Shown piece by piece: positions 1 through 7,957 of a stretch of 37,716 nt of DNA (its first letter is position 1; every line of letters starts with the position of its first letter). Source of the DNA: Lysobacterales bacterium (GTDB taxonomy: Bacteria > Pseudomonadota > Gammaproteobacteria > Xanthomonadales > SZUA-36). The position numbers and the translations under genes are program-made. The notes under the pieces were generated by a model, which saw only the letters and a program-made list of their open reading frames with translations, searched no databases and had not been told where the DNA came from. The stretch spans positions 1 to 37,716 of the forward strand of contig JABDLD010000055.1 of assembly GCA_013001885.1 (NCBI GenBank). The letters are read 5' to 3'.

Positions 1-1
1 T

Positions 2-115
2 GCATTTGCCTGGTTGACGGCACATGCGAAGCAATTCGGATTCCGGATGTCATTTCCCCGCGGCAACCCCCACGGAGTCGCCTACGAACCCTGGCACTGG
101 GCCTGGCGGGGCTGA
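2..115 (+). CDS. VanY-type D-alanyl-D-alanine carboxypeptidase (M15 family), C-terminal end only
   Basis: Only the last 37 codons are in the window; the gene starts upstream and ends at TGA 113-115. The reading frame begins at base 2 and gives a C-terminus with WLTAHAKQFGFRMSFPRG and then YEPWHWAW. The YEPWHW motif is the conserved end of VanY/peptidase M15 carboxypeptidases, where the His is a zinc ligand. Members of that family trim the terminal D-Ala from peptidoglycan stem peptides in the periplasm. The gene converges on the SecB-like gene, whose stop codon lies 12 bases away. The assignment rests on this short tail alone, but the motif is quite specific. Confidence 0.75.
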   Translation, partial: AFAWLTAHAKQFGFRMSFPRGNPHGVAYEPWHWAWRG

Positions 116-124
116 ACTTCAGCC
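110..124. terminator. Small inverted repeat between convergent genes
   Basis: GGCTGAA and TTCAGCC flank a single base, so a realistic hairpin has a 5-bp stem and a 5-base loop. It overlaps the stop codon of the carboxypeptidase and lies just past the stop of the convergent gene. No T-run follows on either strand, so termination is only a guess from position. Confidence 0.25.
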
Positions 125-126
125 AC

Positions 127-594
127 TCAATGCAAAGCGCCGGAAATCCGGATCGTATCCTGTTCGGGCGAGTTGACCTTTGCCGCAAGATCGAACGGCA
201 GGTGGATCTGTTCGAGCCCAAGGCGAACCAGTAACATCCTTAATTCCTGTTGCAGAAGCGGATATAACTGGCGGGTCAGGCTGGCATGATTGGCGGTAAA
301 CTCCGATACATCGACCGGGTCGCCTTCTACCTGCTGGTAAATAGCTTCGAACCCGACCTGTGCGACAAATTTCGGTCCCGCATCCTTCTCTGCCCCGCCC
401 TTGCAGCTCAAACGCGCACTCACCTGGTACGACGGAAGCTCGTCACCGCTGTCCGTTTGCATCAGCCTCGGCGTCAGGTTCAATTCCACTTTCGCCTGCT
501 GGGAGCCGGCATCCTTGCTCACATGGATGAGCTTGGCTTTAAGCACAGAGACCTGGACGTGCTGCAGAACAAATTGGTCGAGTAGATTCATCAT
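127..594 (-). CDS. SecB-like chaperone-fold protein (155 aa)
   Basis: A soluble protein of 155 residues without signal peptide or membrane segment. Its pattern resembles SecB: alternating strands in the first two thirds (an ELNLTPRL stretch and a YQVSARLSCKG stretch), then FVAQVGFEAIYQ, and a C-terminal helix around LYPLLQQELRMLLVRLGL followed by IHLPFDL. In SecB the matching places hold the substrate-binding sheet and the helix before the NLxPxNFD motif. SecB holds unfolded preproteins for SecA. This protein lacks the acidic C-terminal tail that binds SecA, so it may be a SecB-like chaperone of another kind, such as those tied to toxin-antitoxin pairs, although no toxin gene is adjacent. It reads from tandem ATGs at 594. 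Fold assignment is by eye. Confidence 0.5.
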   Translation of the reverse strand: MMNLLDQFVLQHVQVSVLKAKLIHVSKDAGSQQAKVELNLTPRLMQTDSGDELPSYQVSARLSCKGGAEKDAGPKFVAQVGFEAIYQQVEGDPVDVSEFTANHASLTRQLYPLLQQELRMLLVRLGLEQIHLPFDLAAKVNSPEQDTIRISGALH

Positions 595-622
595 CCCTAG
601 ATGTGCCCTTGCCGCCGGTCTT

Positions 623-1258
623 TCAAGTGATCAGCACGGTATCGGCTGCGCGCCAGAAATACCAGCTGGCCGCAGACCGGTAAGGCGCCAGGTGCCGGGT
701 GCGCTCGAACGCCTGGTCAGGCGAAGGCAATTCGCTGATGCCGTATACCGCCCGGATGCCTTTCTGGACGCCGAGGTCGGTAGCCGGCATCACGTCCGGC
801 CGTCCGAGGTCGAATATCAGGAACATCTGAGCCGTCCATGGGCCGATGCCCCGGACCTGGCACAGGTTTTCGATGATTTCACCATCGTCCAGCCGCGCCA
901 TCCGCCGCATCGATTCGAGTGTGCCGTCAAGAGATTTCTCCGCGAGGTCCTGAATGGCCAGCGCCTTGTTGCGGGACAGCCCGGCGCCTCTCAGGCTGTC
1001 TATTGAAAGTCGAGACGCCTGGATCGCTTCCGGTACATCGTCATCGAATAAAGAGGAGAAACGGCCATGAATGGTCGACGCCGCCTTGCCGGACAATTGC
1101 TGATAAACGATCGCGGCCGATAATGCGCTGAACAGGTCGTTACCGCGTGCGGCCCTGAGTTTCAGCGGACCGCAGCGGTCAATGAAGGAACCGAGAGAGC
1201 TGCATTGGCCGCGCAGATGCTCGACCGCCCGCCTGCGGTTATAACGAAGGCGGCTCAT
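623..1258 (-). CDS. DNA-3-methyladenine glycosylase II, AlkA-type HhH-GPD protein
   Basis: The protein (211 aa) carries the HhH-GPD fold of base-excision glycosylases that remove alkylated bases such as 3-methyladenine. Visible hallmarks are AIVYQQLSGKAA near residue 50, the helix-hairpin-helix VRGIGPWTAQMFLIF near 135-150, and MPATDLGVQKG, whose Asp matches the catalytic Asp of AlkA. It has only the glycosylase core and lacks the AlkA N-terminal domain, as in many short bacterial homologues. The only plausible start is ATG at 1258, because the next in-frame candidate is a CTG. That ATG sits in the loop of a perfect 10-bp inverted repeat (1245-1269), described separately. The gene lies between the SecB-like gene and the secreted acylase, all on the minus strand. 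Confidence 0.88.
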   Translation of the reverse strand: MSRLRYNRRRAVEHLRGQCSSLGSFIDRCGPLKLRAARGNDLFSALSAAIVYQQLSGKAASTIHGRFSSLFDDDVPEAIQASRLSIDSLRGAGLSRNKALAIQDLAEKSLDGTLESMRRMARLDDGEIIENLCQVRGIGPWTAQMFLIFDLGRPDVMPATDLGVQKGIRAVYGISELPSPDQAFERTRHLAPYRSAASWYFWRAADTVLIT

Positions 1259-1269
1259 GGCCGCCTTCG
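1245..1269 (-). promoter_or_regulatory. Perfect hairpin with the glycosylase start codon in its loop
   Basis: CGAAGGCGGC at 1245-1254 and GCCGCCTTCG at 1260-1269 are exact reverse complements with a 5-base spacer. In the minus-strand transcript the AUG of the AlkA-type glycosylase lies in the five-base loop (CAUGA). The upstream arm holds the GAAGGCGG stretch, which is the only ribosome-binding-like sequence before the start. Folding would hide that stretch and display the start codon in the loop. Structure and position are seen directly; a role in translation control is inferred. Confidence 0.5.
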
Positions 1270-1309
1270 CTGGGTCGTGCCTGATACTATCCGCATCAGC
1301 CGGCGCGAA

Positions 1310-4153
1310 TCATTGCCCGGGGCCAAACGTGTAGTTGACGACTGCAGCTGCATCACCGTCATCTGCGCCCACCGCGAGGGGATGGTAGCTGTTGGTAAGC
1401 CATAACGGCAGCTGGCTGGAATAATTCGGATGGAAAAACACGCCGCTCTGGCCGCCGGGGATGGTTTCGTGTCCGTCCACTCCGTCGGGCGTCATGGTGC
1501 CGACAAACCGGCGGTTCGGGCCGCTGCCGAACATAAATCCGTTCAGGCTGTCCGCACGCGCGCTGTGGCTTGAGGCGTCAACTGCCTGGTAGCCGCCCTG
1601 GCGGGCCAGACCCGGCAGGTTCGGATCGAGATCCATGAATCCGCCGCCGTTGGGGATATTGAACGGGTCGGAATTGAGCGGGTGATCAAACACGATCCGG
1701 TGCAGTTTGCCCCAGCGGTAGTCCAGGATGTTGTCCGAATTACCGAATGCTGCCGCAAATTCATCCGAGGCCAGCTGGTCCAGCGCTTGCTGCATGCTGC
1801 CCGCAACGGTCTCGGCCAGGCCCGCCGAGAAGAAGTTCAGGCCGGAAGCGCCAACACCGCCGTTGGTGCCGTAATTCAACAAGTGGTAAGAGAAAGCTCT
1901 TTGCGCCGCGGTGCTGCCTGGAAGATTATCACCGAGGCCAACGGCGGTCAGGGTGGCATCGATGGTGTTCTGCACGAGCATCGAGCGCCACATGGCAAAC
2001 ACGGTGGCCGCTGCGCTGTTGCGCACCTCGTCGTTATCGGGCTCAACCGCCATCGTGGGGTCATCGCCCGCATCCCAGCCTTCGGCCAGGCCAGTCGGGG
2101 AACTGTAGTCCCAGGTCGAGAGCACATCCAGAGCCTGCGCCATCATGGATCCCGGCGCAACCGGAACCTGGCTCATGATGCCGAGCAGTGTCGGCAGCGT
2201 CAGTTCCGCGTCGAGCAACTCGACGTTGGCCTGCAGGTCCATCATGTCCTGAGCCGTTACCGGCTCGCCGGATTCGACCAGTTCCTTGAGTACCCGGTCC
2301 ACCCGGCCCTGGCGGTAATCCGCATAACCCGGGTTCAGGTAGTAGATGCCGTTGCCGCCGGGACGCAGCTGATTCAGCGGGTTGTTATCGAGCGTCGTGC
2401 CGATCGGGTCATTGTTCGCGTTGGCGATATAACCCCAGGGCGGATTCACAGTCTGCGGCATTTCGCTGTACGGCAGTATTTCATAGCGCAGGGATTGTTG
2501 AGGCTGCGGGTTCATAACGGGCAGCCATTCATGGTTCAACACGCCGCTGCCGTCGCGGATGATCCACGGCGGAACTCCGCCGCCGACGGTACCCGAAGCA
2601 AGGTCGGCCCGCAGCGGCTTTTCCCCGCTGGTGAAATAGCCGATGTTGCCCTCCACATCACCGTAAATCCAGTTCTGGGAGCCGAAGTCGAAGTACTGCA
2701 GCGCCGCCTTGAATTCATCCATGTTCCGGGCGCGATTCATATCCAGAACGAATTTCGGTTCCTGGGTCGGACCCCAGCCGGTGTGTTGCACGAACAAAGC
2801 CGAGTTTCCGCTGAAGTCAAGCAGCGGTCCGTTGTTGCGCCGCGCTGAGATGAAAGAAATACCGCCCTGGTCATAACCAATGTTCCCTCGAACGATGTTG
2901 TCCGGAACACCGTCGCCGACCACGTTAATAAAGAAAGACTGAAACGCATAGGTCAGCGGCTCGGTGCCGTCGACATGCACGGTGGCAACCGGCAGTCCGT
3001 AGGCGTTCAATTCAACCGTATCCTGGAACACGTCGGTAACATCCATCGGGTGCACCGTGCTGCCCCAGCAGATCAAGTCGTTACATCCCTGGATGATGCC
3101 CGGCGCGCCGGGAAACTGGACCCCACCGACCGAGTAGCTGCCCTCGCCGGTGTCGTACACCAGGTTGCTTTCATGGAAAGTAGCCGGCGTATTCAAAGCC
3201 AGGTGGGGGTCGTTGGCGACCAGCGGATATCCGTTTTCGGTATGAACTCCACTAACGGCCCACTCGTTGCTGCCTTTGACTTTTTCTGCCGGGGTCAGGA
3301 CATGGCTCAGCAGCGGTGAATTACGGAACTTCTCCTGGACGTTCATTGCCATCAGCAAGGTGGACTCGGGAACCAGGGTGGGCTCGGCCGGGTTTTCGTC
3401 TGACGCGCTCTTTACGCTGGCTGCAACGGACTCGGTGGATGATTGTCCGATACCGCCAATCGTGCCCAGAAATCCGGGGATCGTCACGCGCCCGTCCGGC
3501 GGCTGAGACCGGTTGGTATCCTCGAAATACAGCGCGGTGCCGTCGAACCCGACAATCTGGCCAACGACCTGGTACGTGCCCAGGTCGATCGTTGAACTGA
3601 TGTCGAGGTCGAAGGAAAGATCCCACGCCAGCAGCTTGAAGTAGGAAAGCGAATCGTGCGGCGTCCACGGTTCGACCCGGGTCAGCTCCAGTGGCGTGTA
3701 TTCAGGGGGCAGCGGGTTGTTTTTCAGCCAGGTATTTACGCCGTTGGCATAGGATTGCAGCATCCCCCGGGTCTCAGCATCGGAGCTTTGCCAGCTGGCC
3801 AGCGCAGCACGCGCCAGTCCCAGCGTGCGCAACTGAACGTCGTTTGAAAGCGCCGGGCTGCCGACCAGTTCGCTCAACCGGCCCTGGGCCACTTTCCTGA
3901 AATAATCCATCTGGAAAAACCGGTCACGGGCGTGAATGTAGCCCTGCACGAAGGCGACGTCGAGTTCCGATTTTCCCCGAATCGTCGGCACGCCGTACTG
4001 ATCCTCCGACACATGCACGGTATCGCTGAGGCCGGCAAAATTAAAGTCTTCATTGACGGGAGGTGTAATAGCATCCGATGCAAAAATCGTACTGGATACA
4101 ATCAGAATCACAAACGGGATAGAGCGGCGGAACAACCGGGAAGAGCTGGACAT
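1310..4153 (-). CDS. Secreted penicillin acylase family protein (Ntn hydrolase)
   Basis: A 947-residue precursor with an N-terminal signal peptide (RLFRRSIPFVILIVSSTIFA, cleavage near residue 26-28), so it is periplasmic or exported. The order is that of the penicillin/AHL/cephalosporin acylase family: an alpha chain with VHVSEDQYGVPTIRG and GYIHARDRFFQMDYFRK (residues 46-86), a spacer, and then KGSNEWAVSG. Ser295 would become the N-terminal nucleophile of the beta chain after autocatalytic cleavage at Gly294. PLVANDPHL follows, as expected. Such enzymes cleave amide bonds of acyl side chains, and known substrates include penicillins, acyl-homoserine lactones and peptides; the substrate here is unknown. 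It is longer than classical penicillin G acylase. A sigma70-like promoter lies upstream at 4217-4245, so it probably has its own transcript. Confidence 0.88.
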   Translation of the reverse strand: MSSSSRLFRRSIPFVILIVSSTIFASDAITPPVNEDFNFAGLSDTVHVSEDQYGVPTIRGKSELDVAFVQGYIHARDRFFQMDYFRKVAQGRLSELVGSPALSNDVQLRTLGLARAALASWQSSDAETRGMLQSYANGVNTWLKNNPLPPEYTPLELTRVEPWTPHDSLSYFKLLAWDLSFDLDISSTIDLGTYQVVGQIVGFDGTALYFEDTNRSQPPDGRVTIPGFLGTIGGIGQSSTESVAASVKSASDENPAEPTLVPESTLLMAMNVQEKFRNSPLLSHVLTPAEKVKGSNEWAVSGVHTENGYPLVANDPHLALNTPATFHESNLVYDTGEGSYSVGGVQFPGAPGIIQGCNDLICWGSTVHPMDVTDVFQDTVELNAYGLPVATVHVDGTEPLTYAFQSFFINVVGDGVPDNIVRGNIGYDQGGISFISARRNNGPLLDFSGNSALFVQHTGWGPTQEPKFVLDMNRARNMDEFKAALQYFDFGSQNWIYGDVEGNIGYFTSGEKPLRADLASGTVGGGVPPWIIRDGSGVLNHEWLPVMNPQPQQSLRYEILPYSEMPQTVNPPWGYIANANNDPIGTTLDNNPLNQLRPGGNGIYYLNPGYADYRQGRVDRVLKELVESGEPVTAQDMMDLQANVELLDAELTLPTLLGIMSQVPVAPGSMMAQALDVLSTWDYSSPTGLAEGWDAGDDPTMAVEPDNDEVRNSAAATVFAMWRSMLVQNTIDATLTAVGLGDNLPGSTAAQRAFSYHLLNYGTNGGVGASGLNFFSAGLAETVAGSMQQALDQLASDEFAAAFGNSDNILDYRWGKLHRIVFDHPLNSDPFNIPNGGGFMDLDPNLPGLARQGGYQAVDASSHSARADSLNGFMFGSGPNRRFVGTMTPDGVDGHETIPGGQSGVFFHPNYSSQLPLWLTNSYHPLAVGADDGDAAAVVNYTFGPGQ

Positions 4154-4216
4154 AGATACAAATCCCCAATGCAGGTTAACGGTGCGGGACCTGGCGGCCC
4201 CGAAAACTGTGCGATA

Positions 4217-4245
4217 ACTATATACCTTAAGCGCCGACAGTCCAA
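4217..4245 (-). promoter_or_regulatory. Candidate sigma70 promoter of the penicillin acylase gene
   Basis: Read on the minus strand, TTGGAC (4245-4240), a 17-base spacer and TATAGT (4222-4217) lie 64 bases before the ATG at 4153. The -10 box differs from consensus at one position; the -35 box is weak beyond TTG. GGGGA near 4165 could serve as ribosome-binding site. Confidence 0.45.
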
Positions 4246-4270
4246 ATCACCGTTGCTGATTCACCCCCGA

Positions 4271-5344
4271 TCAATTGTCCCCGGCAGGTTGCAGCATGTC
4301 TTCCATTTTCCGGGCGATTGAATCGTACTTGTAGCGCGGCACACGGTAAGCCCAGCCGTCAACGCGGCGGTTGATTTCCCCGGCCCGGAAGCGCGTTTCT
4401 GAATCATCCTTCGCCGCAGCACTGTAGGCGTTTTCCACTGCGGTCGTGAAGACTCCGGCCCGCAATTTGAGCCAGTGTTCCTCCCCTGACGAATCTTCAT
4501 CCTTCGTTTGAACCGTGACCAGCTCCGAATCAATCGTCAGGCCGTCCGCCGTCAAAAGCCTGAATTGTACTGGTTCGTCCCAGTTGAGATCCGCTGCGGG
4601 AAGCACTGCTTCCAGCGTCAGTGCGGCCAGTGAATTGGCCGGCGCGTTAACCGTCCATGCCGATCTGATCTCGCGGCCTTCAGGAATTTCCTGCAGCTCG
4701 AAATCTTCATCGTCAGCAGATGCTTTCGTTGCTTCGACAATGACGCCATCGGGGTGCTCGATCGTATACTCAACGACTTCTGCATCCGAAATATCGATGA
4801 TGTCTTTATCCAGCCATCCCGACGTGGTTTTTGGCAGATTCACCCGGGAGTCGATCAGGACACTCGCGGCCGAATCTCTCAGCCTGACGTATTGCCCGGC
4901 TCTCGCGTTGGCGTCGTTCCCGACAATGACCGCCGGTATGCCGCTGCCTTCGGCAAACTCCAGCATCACGCCGGCCGCTTCTGCTGCACTAACGTCTTCC
5001 ACGCCCAGGCGGGTGTAATAATCCGGATTATCTGTTTTGACTTCGACGATGCGCGCGTTCGCCAGCCCCGCCAGAACGCTTTTCAGCTGGCCCCAGTCTG
5101 CCCGGTACCCGGCACCCTCCTCGACCACCCAGGCATTGCCGTCGCGTGTCAGCGTGGCGATGACAGCATCGCCGGCTCCCGTCAGCCGCAGCCACTCGAC
5201 CTCATTGGCCCTTGCCGCCAGTTGCGGCAGGAAATCGCTTTGTTCGAGACTGCTCTCCCTGCCGGTCTTTCCCGGCAGCATCAGGACCAGCGCGGCGACC
5301 AGAAAAGTGATGAATAACAACCAGGAGAAATGTTTCCTGCTCAT
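4271..5344 (-). CDS. DUF4340-type protein of an ABC export operon
   Basis: A 357-residue protein with one N-terminal membrane segment (HFSWLLFITFLVAALVLML) and a long extracytoplasmic part. The stretch VEWLRLTGAGDAVIATLTRDGNAWVV, together with a later GWLDKDIIDI, matches the repeated layout of DUF4340 proteins. These are commonly encoded directly behind GldG-like genes; their biochemical role is not established. It is the last gene of the four-gene operon, and its ATG at 5344 overlaps the stop of the preceding gene by 4 bases, which suggests translational coupling. The partners imply that it works at the outer face of the inner membrane with the ABC complex. The penicillin acylase gene downstream has a promoter of its own. 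Confidence 0.75.
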   Translation of the reverse strand: MSRKHFSWLLFITFLVAALVLMLPGKTGRESSLEQSDFLPQLAARANEVEWLRLTGAGDAVIATLTRDGNAWVVEEGAGYRADWGQLKSVLAGLANARIVEVKTDNPDYYTRLGVEDVSAAEAAGVMLEFAEGSGIPAVIVGNDANARAGQYVRLRDSAASVLIDSRVNLPKTTSGWLDKDIIDISDAEVVEYTIEHPDGVIVEATKASADDEDFELQEIPEGREIRSAWTVNAPANSLAALTLEAVLPAADLNWDEPVQFRLLTADGLTIDSELVTVQTKDEDSSGEEHWLKLRAGVFTTAVENAYSAAAKDDSETRFRAGEINRRVDGWAYRVPRYKYDSIARKMEDMLQPAGDN

Positions 5345-7200
5345 GCCGCTTTAGCCTCCCTGATCTGCGATTGATTCTGCTTTTTCCGCCTGCGGTGGCC
5401 GTAAACCAGGGCCGCCAGCATCACGATGGCCGGGATCAGTCCGATGTTGACCAGCTTCAGCCGGGTACCCAGTTGGTTGATATCCCGCTGAAGATCATGT
5501 TGAACCTGCCTCAGCTCGCGCCGAATCTCGAACTTCCGGTCCACGAAACGCTGGATTTCCGCCTGCTGCTCCGGGCTGATGACCGTGATCTCGCTTTCGC
5601 CCTTGGCTGCCTGGAGCTCGGTCAGCTTGCGCTCCGTTTCTTCCAGTTCCATTTGCAGCCGTTCCTCGGTCGCGCGATACGACTTCTCGGCCGCCACGCG
5701 AATTTCGTCCACCCGTTCGAACGGGCGGCCCGAACTGGCGCGGGTCCGGATGCTGATCAGGTCTCGATTACCCAGCATATTATCGACGGCATTGACCACC
5801 AGCGAGCCGTTGTCGGCGAAATCAGTGAGTAGGTCTTCCCCGAAAAACTGCTGCTTCTGCACCCACATCCAGTCGGTCAGCAAGTCCGTGTCCGCGAACA
5901 GCAGCACGTTGATTCCGGCTTCCCCCGACTCGGCCACGTACCGCGCACCACCCTCTTCCGAGGCCGGTGACGAAGCCTGGGCCGGGCCCGTGATCCTGGC
6001 CGCAAGTGCATATTGCTCCCCCGTGGGATTGAATCCGTTCATCAGGTCTGTCGGGTTGGTGAGAAACCTGAGGCGCGAAGAGTCCATCGGCGCCGCATTT
6101 TCGCTGCTTTGAACCAACGTCTCGAATGCGGTTTCCGCAGCCTCTGCAGGTGCAAACCAGCCGCTGGACGAAAAGTTCACGAGCTCGAGATCCGCGGTGA
6201 TGATGTGCTCGGGGTTCATTCCTCCCGCAGGCACCGACAGTATGCCGATGTGGCGGGAGCGGGTCGTGCCTGCCCCGTACTGCAAGTCGCCGATGACCCG
6301 GGTCGGGTCGTAGCGGACGCCCCAGGCCTCCAGCAGGCCGCCCAGCGACGAAGCGCTGCCCGCCTGCATTTGTGCCATCGGGTCATTGGGGTCCCCGCGG
6401 TCGGACTCGGCAAAGGGATCCAGGAACGCGATCAGGTGCCCGCCGCGCAGAACGAATTGCTCGATGCCATAGAGCGCCGCGTCATCCAGATCCTTTGGAT
6501 GAACCAGCAGCAGCACATCGAGATCATCCGGCAATGCCTCGCCGGCTGCCAGGTCCTGGATTTCGAACAGCTGGCCGAGCTGGTCGTACACCACCCAGGC
6601 GTCCTGTGCGGTTTGCATCCCGGCGTTAAACCCGGGTTTCATATCGAGGCTGGAGAGCAGGCCGATGGTCTTCCGCTCCGGATTTCCCAGCGATGAAACC
6701 ATTTTGGCCAGGTCATACTCGAGAAATTTTTCTTTCGACGGCTGCAGGAACGGCATGGCCTGTATGTCATCGATTGAGTTACTGCCGGCGATACCGAGAT
6801 ACAGGGTCGCGCCGGAAGCGCCGACCGGCACCGCCTGCAGTCCGAATGCGGCCGCCTGATCTTCCTGCTCGGAAAACGGCGCCGGGTTTACCCGCCTGAG
6901 CTCCAGGTTTCCGTTACTGTGGTTTACGAACTCATCCAGCAGTTCGTCAACCCGCCGGGCATAGCTTCGAACCTGTGGCAAATCGCGGCTGGCATCCTCG
7001 GAAAAGAACAGGTAAAGCGTGACCGGCTCCTGCAGGTTGGACAGTATATTCCGCGTGCCGGTGCTCAGCGTGTAGAGTCCGTTGTCCGTCAGATCAAAGC
7101 GCAGACCACGCAACAGATTGCCGGACAAAACATTGACCGCGACGAAAAGCACCAGCAGCAGAGCCAGTGAACCGAGTGAATAAATCGACTTTTTCTGCAT
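5341..7200 (-). CDS. GldG-like ABC auxiliary protein
   Basis: The 619-residue protein opens with a membrane helix (LGSLALLLVLFVAVNVLSG) and the typical FDLTDNGLYTLSTGTRNIL start of GldG-like / ABC_transp_aux proteins. A large extracytoplasmic domain follows, then a coiled-coil stretch of about 90 residues rich in Glu, Arg and Gln, and a second membrane helix (LVNIGLIPAIVMLAALVYG) before a basic tail RRRKKQ. In Flavobacterium, GldA, GldF and GldG form an ABC transporter needed for gliding. Proteobacterial homologues are widespread in species that do not glide and their cargo is unknown. It starts 10 bases after the permease stop and overlaps the DUF4340 gene by 4 bases, so permease, this protein and DUF4340 appear to be one unit. 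Confidence 0.8.
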   Translation of the reverse strand: MQKKSIYSLGSLALLLVLFVAVNVLSGNLLRGLRFDLTDNGLYTLSTGTRNILSNLQEPVTLYLFFSEDASRDLPQVRSYARRVDELLDEFVNHSNGNLELRRVNPAPFSEQEDQAAAFGLQAVPVGASGATLYLGIAGSNSIDDIQAMPFLQPSKEKFLEYDLAKMVSSLGNPERKTIGLLSSLDMKPGFNAGMQTAQDAWVVYDQLGQLFEIQDLAAGEALPDDLDVLLLVHPKDLDDAALYGIEQFVLRGGHLIAFLDPFAESDRGDPNDPMAQMQAGSASSLGGLLEAWGVRYDPTRVIGDLQYGAGTTRSRHIGILSVPAGGMNPEHIITADLELVNFSSSGWFAPAEAAETAFETLVQSSENAAPMDSSRLRFLTNPTDLMNGFNPTGEQYALAARITGPAQASSPASEEGGARYVAESGEAGINVLLFADTDLLTDWMWVQKQQFFGEDLLTDFADNGSLVVNAVDNMLGNRDLISIRTRASSGRPFERVDEIRVAAEKSYRATEERLQMELEETERKLTELQAAKGESEITVISPEQQAEIQRFVDRKFEIRRELRQVQHDLQRDINQLGTRLKLVNIGLIPAIVMLAALVYGHRRRKKQNQSQIREAKAA

Positions 7201-7210
7201 CTCCGACTCC

Positions 7211-7957
7211 TCAATCCGCCTTTTTCAATTCGAGCACGATGGTCGTGGCCAGCAGCCACAGAATCATGACTAGACCGAAATAGACCAGGTCCCGAAGGTC
7301 GATCACACCTTTGGAAATGGCCGCGAAATGGGCGAGAAAACTGAAGTTGGCGATTGCATCCAGCAAAAGCTGCGGCGCCCAGCCGGTAAACAGGTTCATC
7401 ACCATTGGCAGCCCGCTCAGCAGGAAGCCGAAACAGACCACTACGCTGAGAATGAACGCCACTACCTGGTTGCGCGTTAGCGCCGACATGCACGAAGCAA
7501 TGGCCAGGAACCCGCCGGCCATCAGCCAACTGCCGATATAACCTGCCAGGATCACACCGTTGTCTGGGCCGCCAAGGTAATTGACCGTTAACCAGACGGG
7601 GAATGTCAGGACCAGCGCCAGCCCCACGAACAGCCAGGCGGCCAGGAATTTCCCCAGAACCGCCTGCCAGGTTGTGATCGGCAGGGTCAACAGCAACTCG
7701 ACCGTTCCGGAGCGGCGCTCTTCGGCCCACAGTCGCATACCGATAGCCGGCACCAGGAACAGGTACAACCACGGGTGGAATTGGAAAAACGGCTCGAGAT
7801 CAGCGATCCCACGCTCGTAAAACGAGCCGATATAGAAGGTGAACACGCCGGCCATGACCAGAAAGATCACGATAAACACCCATGCGACCGGAGTTGAAAA
7901 GTAACCGGAAAGCTCCCTCCGGGTTACGTTGGCTACTGCGTTCAGTGAACGGCTCAT
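7211..7957 (-). CDS. ABC transporter permease, GldF-like (ABC-2 type)
   Basis: A 248-residue integral membrane protein with about six hydrophobic segments, beginning TRRELSGYFSTPVAWVFIVIF, a stretch typical of GldF-like ABC-2 permeases. WLYLFLVPAIGMRLWAEERRSGTVELLLTLP is the conserved cytoplasmic loop that contacts the ATPase. Its ATG at 7957 overlaps the ATPase stop by 4 bases. It should form the membrane channel of the transporter with the ATPase encoded just upstream. No cargo can be deduced. Confidence 0.85.
   Translation of the reverse strand: MSRSLNAVANVTRRELSGYFSTPVAWVFIVIFLVMAGVFTFYIGSFYERGIADLEPFFQFHPWLYLFLVPAIGMRLWAEERRSGTVELLLTLPITTWQAVLGKFLAAWLFVGLALVLTFPVWLTVNYLGGPDNGVILAGYIGSWLMAGGFLAIASCMSALTRNQVVAFILSVVVCFGFLLSGLPMVMNLFTGWAPQLLLDAIANFSFLAHFAAISKGVIDLRDLVYFGLVMILWLLATTIVLELKKAD

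Noticed and set aside
1682-2848. 388-codon open frame opposite the penicillin acylase gene
   Set aside because: Antisense shadow, with unnatural composition rich in Arg, Gln and His and no motif.
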